Assembly: GCF_020966775.1 (NCBI RefSeq) | Contig: NZ_JAJKFV010000029.1 | Span: 1,685,146 to 1,749,145 of the forward strand | Direction: 5' to 3' | Source: Rhodopirellula halodulae | GTDB lineage: Bacteria > Planctomycetota > Planctomycetia > Pirellulales > Pirellulaceae | DNA length: 64,000 bases | Shown: positions 37,585 to 47,745 of the stretch, one piece after another | How positions within the stretch are numbered: position 1 is the stretch's first letter | How the letters are laid out: every line of letters begins with the position of its first letter | Notes under the pieces: generated by a model | What the model saw: only the letters and a program-made list of their open reading frames with translations | Told to the model about the DNA's origin: nothing | Databases searched by the model: none | Translations under genes and position numbers: made by a program

Positions 37585-38699
37585 TGGCTTGAACAACGCA
37601 ATGCGATCCACTGCTTGGCAACCGCAACGGCCGGAGCAGCTCGCGAAGCTTCCGCACCGATCATTTCACGCAAATCCAATTTTGGGAGCGATGAATTTTG
37701 GAGCGATGCAAACCTGTCCGCCACCAACTCTTGGCCGTGCCCACTGAGCACCAGCGTGAAGTCTTCGTGCAAAGGCTGCTGTCGCTCAAGCCAACCCGTG
37801 ACGCTGCTCGTGATCCGCTCGCGTGCTGCGTGCAGGACTTGTTTCGCGGCGTTGGATGCGGACGCGTCTGACATCTCGTTGGGGTCGAGACCGATCATCT
37901 TTGCCAATCTGCGGTGTGCCGATTCTCGATCACGAGGCCGGCCATCGGCTGAGTCACAATCATCGGGGGCCGCCGGCTGTGTTCCTAAAATCAGTCGAGC
38001 ATCGTCCACGGTAGCAAACAATTCGTTCATCACCGGAATTCGCTTTCCTTCGAACACCAACGAATCAACCAAGCTGCAAACGGGCGTTCGTCGACAACCG
38101 ACATAGACCAACGAACCATCTCGTAGCCGTTCGTTGTCCGTCTTTGACGGGGTGATTACCTCGCCGTTTTGAAGCGGAATGATGTCGGTGGTGGTCGAGC
38201 CGATATCGATCAACAGCCCGTTGGGCGAGATGCACGAGCCAATCCAGGTGGCCAATGCATGCCAGTTGGAGGCAGCCAGACCGTCGACGTGGTGCTCGGC
38301 CTCCTGCGCCGAAACGAAGCTGCCCGCGGTGGAGTAAAAGCCAAGCGAGGTTCCAGGCAAAACATTAGAAACCGCACGCCGAACATGATCGACGATGTGA
38401 GTCACGCCGTGCCGGCGGTTTTTAAAGCAATCTGCAAGCTCACCGGTCATCGTCACAGCGACGGCATCCACACTGCCGCAGGTTCGTCGACCAAGCAACG
38501 TTTCCCAGTCGGCTTTCAATTGATCGGCGAGTTGATCCGGTTGTCGCCACATGGGAAAAAACGAATCACATGAGAGTATTGGAGTCGATTCTTCACCAAT
38601 CAACACGGACTTGAGATTCGCTCCGCCAACGTCGACCCCGAGAACTTGCGATGGGGCAGTACGAGGTTGGCGATCGATTGCGACGCCACCTTCGTTCAC
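37581..38699 (-). CDS. Hydantoinase/oxoprolinase-fold protein, MfnF-like (C1 transfer pathway)
   Basis: A 372-residue protein of the ASKHA/hydantoinase-related fold, with phosphate-binding segments LGVDVGGANLKSV (residues 22-34) and LLIDIGSTTTDIIPL (about residue 166). This pattern is that of the family that includes MfnF, which joins the furan and tyramine-glutamate parts of methanofuran, and the homologue in bacterial tetrahydromethanopterin-linked C1 pathways. Planctomycetes are known to carry this pathway. The gene overlaps the PQQ-propeller gene upstream (ATGA at 38696) and the MfnE-like gene downstream. Confidence 0.7.
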   Translation of the reverse strand: MNEGGVAIDRQPRTAPSQVLGVDVGGANLKSVLIGEESTPILSCDSFFPMWRQPDQLADQLKADWETLLGRRTCGSVDAVAVTMTGELADCFKNRRHGVTHIVDHVRRAVSNVLPGTSLGFYSTAGSFVSAQEAEHHVDGLAASNWHALATWIGSCISPNGLLIDIGSTTTDIIPLQNGEVITPSKTDNERLRDGSLVYVGCRRTPVCSLVDSLVFEGKRIPVMNELFATVDDARLILGTQPAAPDDCDSADGRPRDRESAHRRLAKMIGLDPNEMSDASASNAAKQVLHAARERITSSVTGWLERQQPLHEDFTLVLSGHGQELVADRFASLQNSSLPKLDLREMIGAEASRAAPAVAVAKQWIALRCSSQ

Positions 38700-39970
38700 G
38701 GGATATTCCAGCGATACGCGGTGAGTGAGTTCAACGCACGAACCAAGATCATGGGCGAATCATCGACGGTAACAACGGCCAAGTGAGCCCAACTGTCTTC
38801 AGCGACGTCTTTTTCGTCGATCACGTTGTACTCTTCGGGTGAAGCCGCAATCAAACGAAGCTTGCCGTCGGCACTGAGCGACAGGAGTCGGTCTTTGTTT
38901 TGAACCATCGACCAGTACTTGCCGACGGGAGACGACGTCCATTGGATGCTCCCGTCTTCAACCGATAGGCATGTAAAACGTTCGTTCTTCAAATGCAAGT
39001 AGATATGATCGCCGACCAATACGGGTGACGACATGTAGCCCTGCGTTTTCTGGTTCCATCGTTCGTCGACCGTCCAGGAATCGCCATCGCGGCCAAGGTC
39101 GAACAACTGGCTTTTGCCGCTGTGCGCCGCGGTAAAGATCGCATCTTTCACCGGCAATGGCGTCAAAATGTTCATGCCTCGGAACGCTTCGATGGGTTCT
39201 TTCCAAAGCACGCCGCCGTCCTGCAGCGAAACGCCACACAGCTCTTCTCGCGTTTGAACGAGCAACTGCTCAAGGCCAGCGATCGTGGCGATAGTGGGAC
39301 TGCTGAAGGCTCCTTTGGAACTCATGTCGGCACCGCCGCCCAAGACTTTCCACTGAACCTGCCCGGTTTCCAACGACAGCTTCGCCAATCCCGCCCCAAC
39401 CTGGACGTAGACCGATCCATTATGAATCAACGGCGAACTCGCGGCTCCAAACGGTTGCAATTCAGAGCCATGTTCCGCCGGAAAATCGACCCGCCAACGT
39501 TCCTCACCCGTGTCGGTGTTCAAACACACCAAAACGTCTCGCATGCCCAGCACAACCAGATAGCCAGAAACGCACGCTGGGGTGGACCGAATCCAATCGC
39601 CGTTGGCCGCCGCGAAGAAAGGCACCGACATGGATCCTTCCCATTGTCGTTCCCAAGTTTGCTCGCCGGTTCGTAAATCGTAGGCGGACACTCGCTCGAA
39701 TTGCTTGTCGATCGTTTCGGTGGTGAAGACCATGCCATCCACCGTGACTGGACCGCTGTAACTGGGTTGCAGCGAGACTTTCCACGCTACTTGGAGCGAA
39801 CCGTTCAGCCTTGCGGGCCAGGCGGCTTCTCCGTTGATCGTTCCATCGCGGTTCGGGCCTCGCCATTGGTTCCACGAACTCGGTTCCACCGCCGCCGCGA
39901 CGGAGCAGATCGAGATCAGCAGTAGTGACAGACAAACGGCGAGCGGCAAACGCGGGGACACAGAAGTCAT
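38696..39970 (-). CDS. Secreted PQQ-like beta-propeller protein
   Basis: A 424-residue exported protein with a signal peptide (cleavage near AAAVEP). The start of the mature protein, WNQWRGPNRDG, is a hallmark of planctomycete PQQ-repeat proteins. Repeats with the blade consensus follow (for example LVCLNTDTGEERWRVDFP, LAKLSLETGQVQWKV). These propellers resemble BamB or quinoprotein dehydrogenases; no PQQ-binding residues can be assigned with confidence. First gene of an apparent three-gene operon with the MfnF- and MfnE-like genes. Confidence 0.82.
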   Translation of the reverse strand: MTSVSPRLPLAVCLSLLLISICSVAAAVEPSSWNQWRGPNRDGTINGEAAWPARLNGSLQVAWKVSLQPSYSGPVTVDGMVFTTETIDKQFERVSAYDLRTGEQTWERQWEGSMSVPFFAAANGDWIRSTPACVSGYLVVLGMRDVLVCLNTDTGEERWRVDFPAEHGSELQPFGAASSPLIHNGSVYVQVGAGLAKLSLETGQVQWKVLGGGADMSSKGAFSSPTIATIAGLEQLLVQTREELCGVSLQDGGVLWKEPIEAFRGMNILTPLPVKDAIFTAAHSGKSQLFDLGRDGDSWTVDERWNQKTQGYMSSPVLVGDHIYLHLKNERFTCLSVEDGSIQWTSSPVGKYWSMVQNKDRLLSLSADGKLRLIAASPEEYNVIDEKDVAEDSWAHLAVVTVDDSPMILVRALNSLTAYRWNIP

Positions 39971-39997
39971 TTCAGTTTCCGAAAGAGGGAGTGGGAA

Positions 39998-42900
39998 TTA
40001 GCCAATCCATAATGCCGCGCGGGCAAGTTGCAGCCAGGCTTTGCCCGAAGGATCGGACATATCGTAATCCTTGATGGGGATGTACGCCTTCTCGTGATCC
40101 ACAACCCGAATGGGGATCGACGAGTTTTTCGCGAGTTGATTCATGCGTGAGCGATTGGAGTATTCCATCACGATGAATCGGTCATTGCTGGTCAGTGACA
40201 CCAATCCCCATGACGCCGCGTCCAAGCGAAGCTCGCAGATTTCGAGCATGCGGAGGGCTGGCGTCGGCGGTTTGCCAAACCGGTCCTCGAGCTCTGCCCG
40301 CAGAGCCGCCACGTCGGACGATTTTTCGATCCTGGTCATGCGGCGATACAAGTCGATCTTGTGACGCAGATCAGGAACGTAGTCATCTGGCAAATAGGCT
40401 TCGATCGGCAGATCAACATCCACGTCGGCTGACAACTTGGGCGGCAGCTTCTGAGCTTGGCGAACAGCGTCCTCCAGCAATTGGCAATACATCTCGTAGC
40501 CCACCGCCGCGATGTGGCCGGATTGTTGACTGCCGAGAAGATTGCCTGCACCGCGAATTTCTAGGTCACGCATCGAGATCGCGAAACCGGCCCCCATTTG
40601 TGAGTACTCTTCGATCGCACGCAGACGCTTGCTGGCTTCTGGGGTCAGCCGTTTGTTCGGGGAGACGAGCAAATAGCAGTAGGCTTGGTGTTTGTAACGA
40701 CCCACACGTCCGCGCAATTGGTGCAGATCGCTCAATCCGTATCGGTTGCCATCATCGATGAACATGGTATTCGCGTTAGGAATGTCCAGTCCACTTTCGA
40801 TGATCGTGGTGGCCAACAACATGTCGAACTTGTGGTCGATGAAGTCCACCATGACTTGTTCGAGGGCACCTTCTTCCATTTGCCCGTGACCGATTCCGAT
40901 TCGCAGTTCCGGCACCACATTTTTGATCTTCGCGGCCAAGTCATCCATGTCACCGATGCGGTTGTGGACGAAGTACATCTGTCCGCCGCGATTCAATTCG
41001 CGAACAATCGCCGAACGCAGCAATTTGTCGTCCCATCGGGTGACTTTGGTTTCCACCGCCATGCGTTCAGCGGGTGGTGTTTCCAAGTTGCTGATGTCGC
41101 GAACGCCGACGAGCGCCATGTGCAGCGTTCGTGGAATAGGGGTCGCGGAAAGCGTCAGCACATCAACGTTGCTGTGCCGGGTCTTCAAACGCTCTTTGAC
41201 CGCCACGCCGAAACGTTGTTCTTCATCGATGATCACCAACCCGAGGTTGTTGAACTCGACGTCTTTGCTGGCGACGCGGTGAGTGCCGACGACGATGTCG
41301 ACTTTGCCACGTCGGATTTCCTTCGTCGTTTCGCGTTGCTCGGCGGCGGTGCAGAACCGGCTGAGCTTTCGGATCTCAACGGGAAACTCGGCCATTCGTT
41401 GTCGAAAGGAATGGTAGTGTTGTTCGGCGAGCACCGTCGTCGGCACCAACACAGCGACCTGGTAGCCCGATGACACCGCCTTGAACGCGGCCCGCATTGC
41501 CACTTCGGTCTTGCCAAATCCGACGTCGCCACAAATCAGCCGGTCCATCGGACGCGGTGATTCCATGTCCTGTTTCAGCGCTTCGATCGCGGAAAGTTGA
41601 TCGGGCGTTTCTAAATATGGAAAGCTGGCGTCGAATTGCTGTTGCCATTCGTTGTCGGGCGCCATGGGGATCCCGCGACGCGTGGCTCGTTTGGCCTGCA
41701 ATTCAAGCAGTTCATCCGCCATGTCCGTAACGGCGGCTTCGGCTGCTTTGCGTTGATTGGTCCAACTGATCCCACCGATTTTGGCGAGCCGCGGCCGGTT
41801 CTTGGTACCGCCGACATATCGCTGAACCAATTGAATCCGGGAAGCGGGTACATGGATCTTGGTGCCACCGTCGAACTCGATCGTCAGGTGCTCAAGATGC
41901 TGACCGTTCTTTTCGATCGAATTCAGACCACGGTACAGACCGATGCCGTGCGACAGGTGCACGACCAAATCGCCTGGTGTGAGCTGAGTGAACGAATCGA
42001 TGGGCTTGCCACGCGTTCGCGTCTTGGCACGACGAACGGGGCTGCGGTGAAACAGTTCGGCACCGGTGAGCACCAAAATTTCCGCATCGGTCAATCGGAA
42101 ACCGCCGCTGAGATCCGCGACGGTCATGTGCAGCCGGCCTTGTTTGGCCGCTTCAGTGTCTTCCAGCAATTCTGTCAATCGCTGGCCGTCGGCGGGCGTG
42201 TCGCCAACCACAATGACTTCGTGACCCGCCGCGACGGAGTCGACTTTGGACTTCGTTTCATCCAGCGAAGTCGCAAAGCTATCGGCACTGCTGGTGTGCA
42301 CGTCGATGACGTCCGCCGGATCCCCTTCGGCGAGCGACGTTCCGGTCACTACGCGATGCCCGTCCAACTCCGCGAGCAACTCGTTCATCGAAACGAATCG
42401 TTCGGACTTGGCAACACGCGCTAGCAGAGCGTTGGATGATTGGTGGCAATCCGACGGATCGATGACCAGCACGATCGTGTCTTCGGGCAAGTAATCCACA
42501 ATGGTGGATTCGGCTCCGACCGTGTCATCCACGACCAAATCGAGTGGCTCGTCGTTGTTCTCTTCTTTCGCAAACGGGCTTTTGACCGGTTGGGTTCCAA
42601 TCGCCGCGAGTTCGACCGCGGTCAGCGTCTCACTGCTCCGCTGGGTGGCCGCATCAAATCGCCGGATGGACTCGATCTCGTCGTCGAACCACTCGATCCG
42701 AATGGGCGCGGGTTGGTCGGGCGAGTAAACGTCGAGCAAACCACCACGGCTGGCGAATTCGCCCGGGATCTGGACGGCGGTCACGGATGCGAATCCGGCT
42801 TCCGCCAACCACCGCCGAATCTCCTCTGGGTCCACGATGTCGCCAACGGAAAGTTTGCGAGTCGCTTTCTCCAGCCCTTCGACGGACGGCACCTTTTGAA

Positions 42901-43372
42901 TGGCCGCACCGATGTAGGACGTCACCACCAACGGCTTTTCTGAATTGCGATCCCGAGCCCGAAGTTTCTGCAGCACCTGCAACCGAGCGGCATAGTCCGC
43001 GTCTCGGATCGAGCTGCCCGTCCCGTCGCCGGCTGACAACGGCAACGCGACGACTTCGTCGACGCCGTAGGACGAAACATCTCCGGCGACAATGTCCGCA
43101 TCAACGGCTTGCGGGAGCAACACCAACACGTGTGGATGGTGTCGTGTCAGCGTCGCCGCGAGCAAACCGCGGATGCCTCCCCAAACACCGGAAAACGCGA
43201 TGGGGGTGTTGCCTTTCGCTTTGGTTCGAGCGGGTTTGCCCAACCGTTTATCCAACTCCAATTTCGCGTCCAAAATCGCTGGGACGTCGCGAAGGGAGCG
43301 AAGCTTCAGGGGCGAAACGGAACGGGAAGCGGTGGGCACGGCGGAGGCAACCTGCGGCAAATCGGGGTGCAA
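39998..43372 (-). CDS. mfd: Transcription-repair coupling factor
   Basis: A 1124-residue DNA translocase expected to displace stalled RNA polymerase and recruit UvrA. The N-terminal UvrB-like region is followed by the RNA-polymerase-interacting segment (LTPGDLVVHLSHGIGLYRG). The helicase core has Walker A GDVGFGKTEVAMRA, the DEEQRFG box, and motifs LSATPIPRTLH and QLRGRVGR. The C-terminal TRCF domain is present. The length is normal for Mfd. Confidence 0.95.
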   Translation of the reverse strand: MHPDLPQVASAVPTASRSVSPLKLRSLRDVPAILDAKLELDKRLGKPARTKAKGNTPIAFSGVWGGIRGLLAATLTRHHPHVLVLLPQAVDADIVAGDVSSYGVDEVVALPLSAGDGTGSSIRDADYAARLQVLQKLRARDRNSEKPLVVTSYIGAAIQKVPSVEGLEKATRKLSVGDIVDPEEIRRWLAEAGFASVTAVQIPGEFASRGGLLDVYSPDQPAPIRIEWFDDEIESIRRFDAATQRSSETLTAVELAAIGTQPVKSPFAKEENNDEPLDLVVDDTVGAESTIVDYLPEDTIVLVIDPSDCHQSSNALLARVAKSERFVSMNELLAELDGHRVVTGTSLAEGDPADVIDVHTSSADSFATSLDETKSKVDSVAAGHEVIVVGDTPADGQRLTELLEDTEAAKQGRLHMTVADLSGGFRLTDAEILVLTGAELFHRSPVRRAKTRTRGKPIDSFTQLTPGDLVVHLSHGIGLYRGLNSIEKNGQHLEHLTIEFDGGTKIHVPASRIQLVQRYVGGTKNRPRLAKIGGISWTNQRKAAEAAVTDMADELLELQAKRATRRGIPMAPDNEWQQQFDASFPYLETPDQLSAIEALKQDMESPRPMDRLICGDVGFGKTEVAMRAAFKAVSSGYQVAVLVPTTVLAEQHYHSFRQRMAEFPVEIRKLSRFCTAAEQRETTKEIRRGKVDIVVGTHRVASKDVEFNNLGLVIIDEEQRFGVAVKERLKTRHSNVDVLTLSATPIPRTLHMALVGVRDISNLETPPAERMAVETKVTRWDDKLLRSAIVRELNRGGQMYFVHNRIGDMDDLAAKIKNVVPELRIGIGHGQMEEGALEQVMVDFIDHKFDMLLATTIIESGLDIPNANTMFIDDGNRYGLSDLHQLRGRVGRYKHQAYCYLLVSPNKRLTPEASKRLRAIEEYSQMGAGFAISMRDLEIRGAGNLLGSQQSGHIAAVGYEMYCQLLEDAVRQAQKLPPKLSADVDVDLPIEAYLPDDYVPDLRHKIDLYRRMTRIEKSSDVAALRAELEDRFGKPPTPALRMLEICELRLDAASWGLVSLTSNDRFIVMEYSNRSRMNQLAKNSSIPIRVVDHEKAYIPIKDYDMSDPSGKAWLQLARAALWIG

Positions 43373-43479
43373 GACAGCCTCCGGTGACGAAGGCGGCTTA
43401 GAAAACGTATCTTGATCGTAGAAATTCGCCTACCTCAGCGATCCCCACTCGTTTCCTTGCAGAAGAAAAGACAAACAAC

Positions 43480-44520
43480 ATGAGCATCGGTATTGGCATC
43501 GTCGGCGCTGGAATGATCTCCAATTTTCATGCCAAAGCCATCGCGGATTCCACCAATGGGCATCTGGTGGGTTGCTACAACCGAAACACCGAGCGAGCCG
43601 AAGAATTCGTGGCGAAGCACGGCGGCAAGGTTTTCAAGACGTTGGAAGACATGCTGGCGGATCCCGAAATCGGTGCTGTTTCCGTTTGCACGCCCAGCGG
43701 TGCTCACGCGGAACCCGCGATCCAGGCCGCCGAGGCCGGCAAACACGTGATGATCGAAAAACCGCTCGAAGTGACCCAGGAACGCTGCGACCAAATCATC
43801 GAAGCCTGCAAAAAAGCCGGCGTGCAGCTCGGCGTTACCTTTCAAAGTCGTTTTCACGAATCGTCACGATTGATGAAGAAAGCGGTCGAGGAAGGTCGCT
43901 TCGGAAAAATCACGATGGGGGATGCCTACGTGAAGTGGTATCGAAGCCAAGAGTATTACGACAGCGGTGCATGGCGCGGGACTTGGAAACTGGATGGTGG
44001 CGGGGCTTTGATGAACCAAGCCATCCACTCCGTTGACTTGCTGTTGTGGTTGATGGGAGACGTTGTGGAAGTCTCCGCCATGGCGTCGACGATGACCCAC
44101 GAACGAATCGAAGTGGAAGACATCGTGGTGGCAACACTGAAATTCAAAAACGGTGCGTTGGGCGTGATCGAAGCCACGACCACCACCTATCCCGGTGCAC
44201 TGAAGCGAATCGAAATCGGCGGCAGCGAGGGCAGTGCCATCTTGGAGGAGGAAGACCTGACGCAGTGGCAGTTCGCCAACGAGACCGACGAAGACGAAGC
44301 CATCCGCAAACGCATGGCCGGAATGACCGAAACCGGTGGCGGTGCGGCCGATCCCGCCGCGATTGGGCACCATGGTCATACCGCCGTTTTCAACGATTTC
44401 TTGGATGCGATCACTGAGGGACGTGCGCCACAGATCAATGGTGACGAGGGACGTCGCAGCGTCGCCCTGATCAACGCGATTTACGAAAGCGCACGCACGG
44501 GCAAGACGGTGCAGCTATAA
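43480..44520 (+). CDS. Gfo/Idh/MocA family oxidoreductase
   Basis: A 346-residue NAD(P)-dependent sugar oxidoreductase. The Rossmann motif GIVGAGMISNFHAKA is at the N-terminus, EKPLEVT (the conserved EKP) near residue 95, and the catalytic-region segment GGGALMNQAIHSVDLLLWL near residue 173. The substrate is probably a sugar or inositol derivative. The next genes encode a sulfatase and an SGNH hydrolase, which suggests a role in breakdown of sulfated or acylated polysaccharides. Confidence 0.9.
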   Translation: MSIGIGIVGAGMISNFHAKAIADSTNGHLVGCYNRNTERAEEFVAKHGGKVFKTLEDMLADPEIGAVSVCTPSGAHAEPAIQAAEAGKHVMIEKPLEVTQERCDQIIEACKKAGVQLGVTFQSRFHESSRLMKKAVEEGRFGKITMGDAYVKWYRSQEYYDSGAWRGTWKLDGGGALMNQAIHSVDLLLWLMGDVVEVSAMASTMTHERIEVEDIVVATLKFKNGALGVIEATTTTYPGALKRIEIGGSEGSAILEEEDLTQWQFANETDEDEAIRKRMAGMTETGGGAADPAAIGHHGHTAVFNDFLDAITEGRAPQINGDEGRRSVALINAIYESARTGKTVQL

Positions 44521-44541
44521 AGGAGGGCGGAGCGAATCAAT

Positions 44542-44580
44542 GCTTTAGGACGGCTAAAGCGTGAAGGACGTCTGTCCTTC
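44542..44580. repeat. Tandem double hairpin element
   Basis: Two adjacent perfect inverted repeats in the 127-bp gap between the oxidoreductase and sulfatase genes. They are GCTTTAG/CTAAAGC (44542-44548, 44554-44560) and GAAGGAC/GTCCTTC (44563-44569, 44574-44580), 2 bp apart. No T-run follows. It may be a REP-like intergenic palindrome or an RNA-processing or termination element. Confidence 0.6.
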
Positions 44581-44647
44581 CACCGCCGCCCATGTCGGAC
44601 ATTGGTTCGCTTGATCCCCGCCTCTCCCTCCCCTGCCCCAACCCGCC

Positions 44648-46204
44648 ATGATCTTGCGAATCGTTTGCGGCGCCGTGTTGTTCACGGCGCTGGCCACTCC
44701 CCATCTGTCCGCCCAAACAACGGATGACGCCGCGTCGAGGTCGAGTGAATCAAACGATTCGCGTCCCAACGTGTTGATGATTTGCATCGATGATTTGAAC
44801 GACTGGGTGGAACCGCTGGGCGGGCACCCGCAAGTTCAAACCCCGGCGATGAAGTCTTTGGCCGCACGAGGCGTGACATTCACCAACGCACATTGTCAAT
44901 CGCCACTGTGCAACCCTTCGCGAACCAGTCTGATGCTTTCGTTGCGTCCTTCGACGACGGGGGTGTATGGTTTGTCGCCGTGGTTCCGCAATCTGCCGAA
45001 GTGGCAAGATCGAGTCTCGTTGCCGCAGCACTTTCAGGCTCACGGCTATCGCACGTACTCAGCCGGGAAGGTGTACCATGGCGGTTACGGTCGTAACGAC
45101 AAAGAGTTTGACGAGATTGGGCCGCCCGGAGTCGCGGGCGTGAAGCCGCCCCAAAAATTGATCCCGTCCACACCGCAAGGCAACCATCCGCTGATGGACT
45201 GGGGAGTCTTTGACCACAAGGACGAGGACAAAGGCGACCACAAGGTGGCCGATTGGGTAACCAGCAAGCTCTCCGCGATGCCAGAGAACGAACCATTCTT
45301 CATGAGTTGCGGATTCTTTCTGCCTCATGTTCCTTGCCACGTCACGCAGAAGTGGTGGGACTTATACGACGATGCGACACTGCAACTGCCAGCCTTCCGA
45401 CGCGATGACCGGCTGGACTGCTCGCCGTTCAGTTGGTACCTGCACTGGAAACTACCGGAACCACGCCTGAGTTGGTTGGATCATCACGACCAACACAAAA
45501 ATCTCGTGCATTCGTATCTGGCTTGCATCAGCTTTGTGGATCACCAAGTCGGTCGAGTTTTGGCTGCGTTGGAAGATTCACCGCATCGCGACAACACGAT
45601 CATCTGTTTGTGGAGCGACCATGGTTGGCATTTGGGTGAAAAGAATCTGACGGGGAAAAACACATTGTGGGAACGTTCCACTCATGTGCCGTTGATTTTC
45701 GCCGGGCCGAACATCGCACCCGGAAAAACCGGTTCACCGGCAGAACTGCTCGACATCTACCCAACGTTGTCGGAATTGGCTGGTCTCAATTCGCGAAATG
45801 ATTTGGAAGGCATCAGTTTGGTGCCGCAAATTCGCGACCTCGACGCGATTCGCGAGCGACCAGCCATCACGGATCACAATCCCGGCAACCAGGGCATTCG
45901 CGGGGAACGCTATCGTTTGATTCGTTACGCCGATGGCAGCGAAGAGCTCTACGATGTTCTGAGCGACCCGAACGAATACGACAACTTGATCGAAGACCCT
46001 CAACACGCCGTGGCGGCGGATCGATTGCGTCGTTACGTGAACTCGGATCCAGCTCCGCTGGCGCCCAATAGTCAGCATCGAGTGTTGGAAAAGAAGGCCG
46101 GTGGATGGTACTGGGAGCATCAAAAAATCGATCCGTCTCGGCCGCCAATGAGCATCGCGCCGAATCAACCTGAGGATCTGCTTTCCATCACCGATTCGAA
46201 GTGA
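44648..46204 (+). CDS. Sulfatase (iduronate-2-sulfatase type), secreted
   Basis: A 518-residue exported type I sulfatase with a signal peptide. The formylglycine motif is CNPSR starting at Cys88 (C-x-P-S-R), and metal-binding DD lies in NVLMICIDDLND. Other family residues are in SDHGWHLGEKNLTGKNTLWE. The layout, with LPQHFQAHGYRTYSAGKVYHGG, resembles iduronate-2-sulfatase relatives that planctomycetes carry in large numbers for sulfated algal polysaccharides. It is followed closely by an SGNH hydrolase gene. Confidence 0.92.
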   Translation: MILRIVCGAVLFTALATPHLSAQTTDDAASRSSESNDSRPNVLMICIDDLNDWVEPLGGHPQVQTPAMKSLAARGVTFTNAHCQSPLCNPSRTSLMLSLRPSTTGVYGLSPWFRNLPKWQDRVSLPQHFQAHGYRTYSAGKVYHGGYGRNDKEFDEIGPPGVAGVKPPQKLIPSTPQGNHPLMDWGVFDHKDEDKGDHKVADWVTSKLSAMPENEPFFMSCGFFLPHVPCHVTQKWWDLYDDATLQLPAFRRDDRLDCSPFSWYLHWKLPEPRLSWLDHHDQHKNLVHSYLACISFVDHQVGRVLAALEDSPHRDNTIICLWSDHGWHLGEKNLTGKNTLWERSTHVPLIFAGPNIAPGKTGSPAELLDIYPTLSELAGLNSRNDLEGISLVPQIRDLDAIRERPAITDHNPGNQGIRGERYRLIRYADGSEELYDVLSDPNEYDNLIEDPQHAVAADRLRRYVNSDPAPLAPNSQHRVLEKKAGGWYWEHQKIDPSRPPMSIAPNQPEDLLSITDSK

Positions 46205-46275
46205 GGACGCTGAGACGCGTTCAGACTCCAACTGTTTGGTCATCCCCCAACGCACCACAGAGCTGTTTTGCATCC

Positions 46276-47670
46276 ATGAATTTCAACCTAAGAAGCATCA
46301 TGAAAACCCTTTGCCCGGTTCTTGTTTCACTCGCTTGCCTCTTTACGGCGACCGAAATCTTAGCGGACGACGCAAAGCTGCCGCCGATGCCCGCTTTCGA
46401 TCGTGCGGCGTATGAAGCGAAGCCCGACGACCCCGAGTTTGAAAAGTTCTTTCCGGCCAAAGCACCCGCGATTGGCAACATGTTGCTGGAAAAGGGAGAC
46501 CGCTTGGTCATCATCGGTGACTCCATCACCGAGCAAAAAATGTATTCGCGGATGATCGAGACCTACCTCACCGCATGCATGCCGCATTTGGAAATCAAAA
46601 CGCGGCAACTGGGGTGGAGCGGTGAAACGGCGGCTGGGTTCCTGCGCCGCATGGATTCGGACTGCCTCCGGTTCGAACCCACCATTGCCACGCTGTGTTA
46701 CGGGATGAATGACGCGAGGTATCGCCCGTTCGACTTGACCAACGGGCGTTGGTACCAAAGCCACTACCAACACATCGTCAAACGACTGAAGGAAGCCAAC
46801 GCGAAGGTCGTCTTGGGTTCGCCTGGATGTGCTGGCAAAATCGCGACTTGGGTGAAGGCTCCCAAGTGCACGTTGGACGAACACAATCTGAACCTGTGCA
46901 GTCTGCGTGATCTTGCCATTGAGATCGCTGAAGAAGAGAACGTGGCATTCGCCGATCTGTTTTGGCCAATGTATGTGGCGCAAGTCCAAGCCGCAAAGAA
47001 GTACGGCACCGAGGAGAAACCGTATCAAGTCACCGGAAACGACGGCATCCATCCGCCTTGGGCGGGCCAAGTGATCATGGCACACGGATTTCTCACAGCG
47101 ATGGGGATCAAAGAACCCATCGCAGATCTGAAAATCAATTGGACCGATGGAACCGCAAGCGGTGATCAGCACCACCAAGTCACCAAGAACGAAGGCAGCG
47201 TGGATGGTCGTGAAGTGACCTACATGAGTTCACGCTATCCCTTCTGTGCGGCTGGGCCCACGGACAGTGAAAACAGTATCCGGTCTGGCATGACTTTGGT
47301 GCCATTCAACGAAACTCTGAATCAGTTTTTGCTGACAGTTGACAGCGTTCCTTCGGCGAAGATGGAGATTCGCTGGGGCGACCAAGCTCACGTGTTCACG
47401 AAAGACGACCTTGAGAAAGGCGTGAACCTTGCGGAGCATTTTCAGGTGAACCCATTCAGCGATGCGTTCAAACAGATTGATCAGGCGGTGGCGGAGAAGC
47501 AGGCCTACGAAACCGTCCAAATCAAAAAGATCTTCCACGGAAAAGAAGGCAAGCAAGACCTTGATGCGGCGGTGAAGCGAACGGAAGCCGAACGCGACGT
47601 GTTGGTTCAAAAGATTCAGGACTGCATCGTCCCGGTGAGCCACACTCTGGTGCTGACGCCGCTCAACTGA
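46276..47670 (+). CDS. Secreted SGNH/GDSL hydrolase
   Basis: A 464-residue exported esterase-type protein. I chose the ATG at 46276 (a nearby ATG at 46300 is equally possible), which gives a signal peptide ending near ILADDAKL; the frame overlaps the sulfatase end upstream. The catalytic Ser is in VIIGDSITEQ, block III is in YGMND, and the Asp/His pair is in DGIHPPWAGQ. It may deacetylate or de-esterify polysaccharide together with the neighbouring sulfatase. Confidence 0.88.
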   Translation: MNFNLRSIMKTLCPVLVSLACLFTATEILADDAKLPPMPAFDRAAYEAKPDDPEFEKFFPAKAPAIGNMLLEKGDRLVIIGDSITEQKMYSRMIETYLTACMPHLEIKTRQLGWSGETAAGFLRRMDSDCLRFEPTIATLCYGMNDARYRPFDLTNGRWYQSHYQHIVKRLKEANAKVVLGSPGCAGKIATWVKAPKCTLDEHNLNLCSLRDLAIEIAEEENVAFADLFWPMYVAQVQAAKKYGTEEKPYQVTGNDGIHPPWAGQVIMAHGFLTAMGIKEPIADLKINWTDGTASGDQHHQVTKNEGSVDGREVTYMSSRYPFCAAGPTDSENSIRSGMTLVPFNETLNQFLLTVDSVPSAKMEIRWGDQAHVFTKDDLEKGVNLAEHFQVNPFSDAFKQIDQAVAEKQAYETVQIKKIFHGKEGKQDLDAAVKRTEAERDVLVQKIQDCIVPVSHTLVLTPLN

Positions 47671-47745
47671 AGCAGCGGCTTCGCTTCATGGTTGCGTGAA
47701 TGTCAGTTCGATGCGGCATTTCTCGTTCGAAGAGACCTTGGTTCG

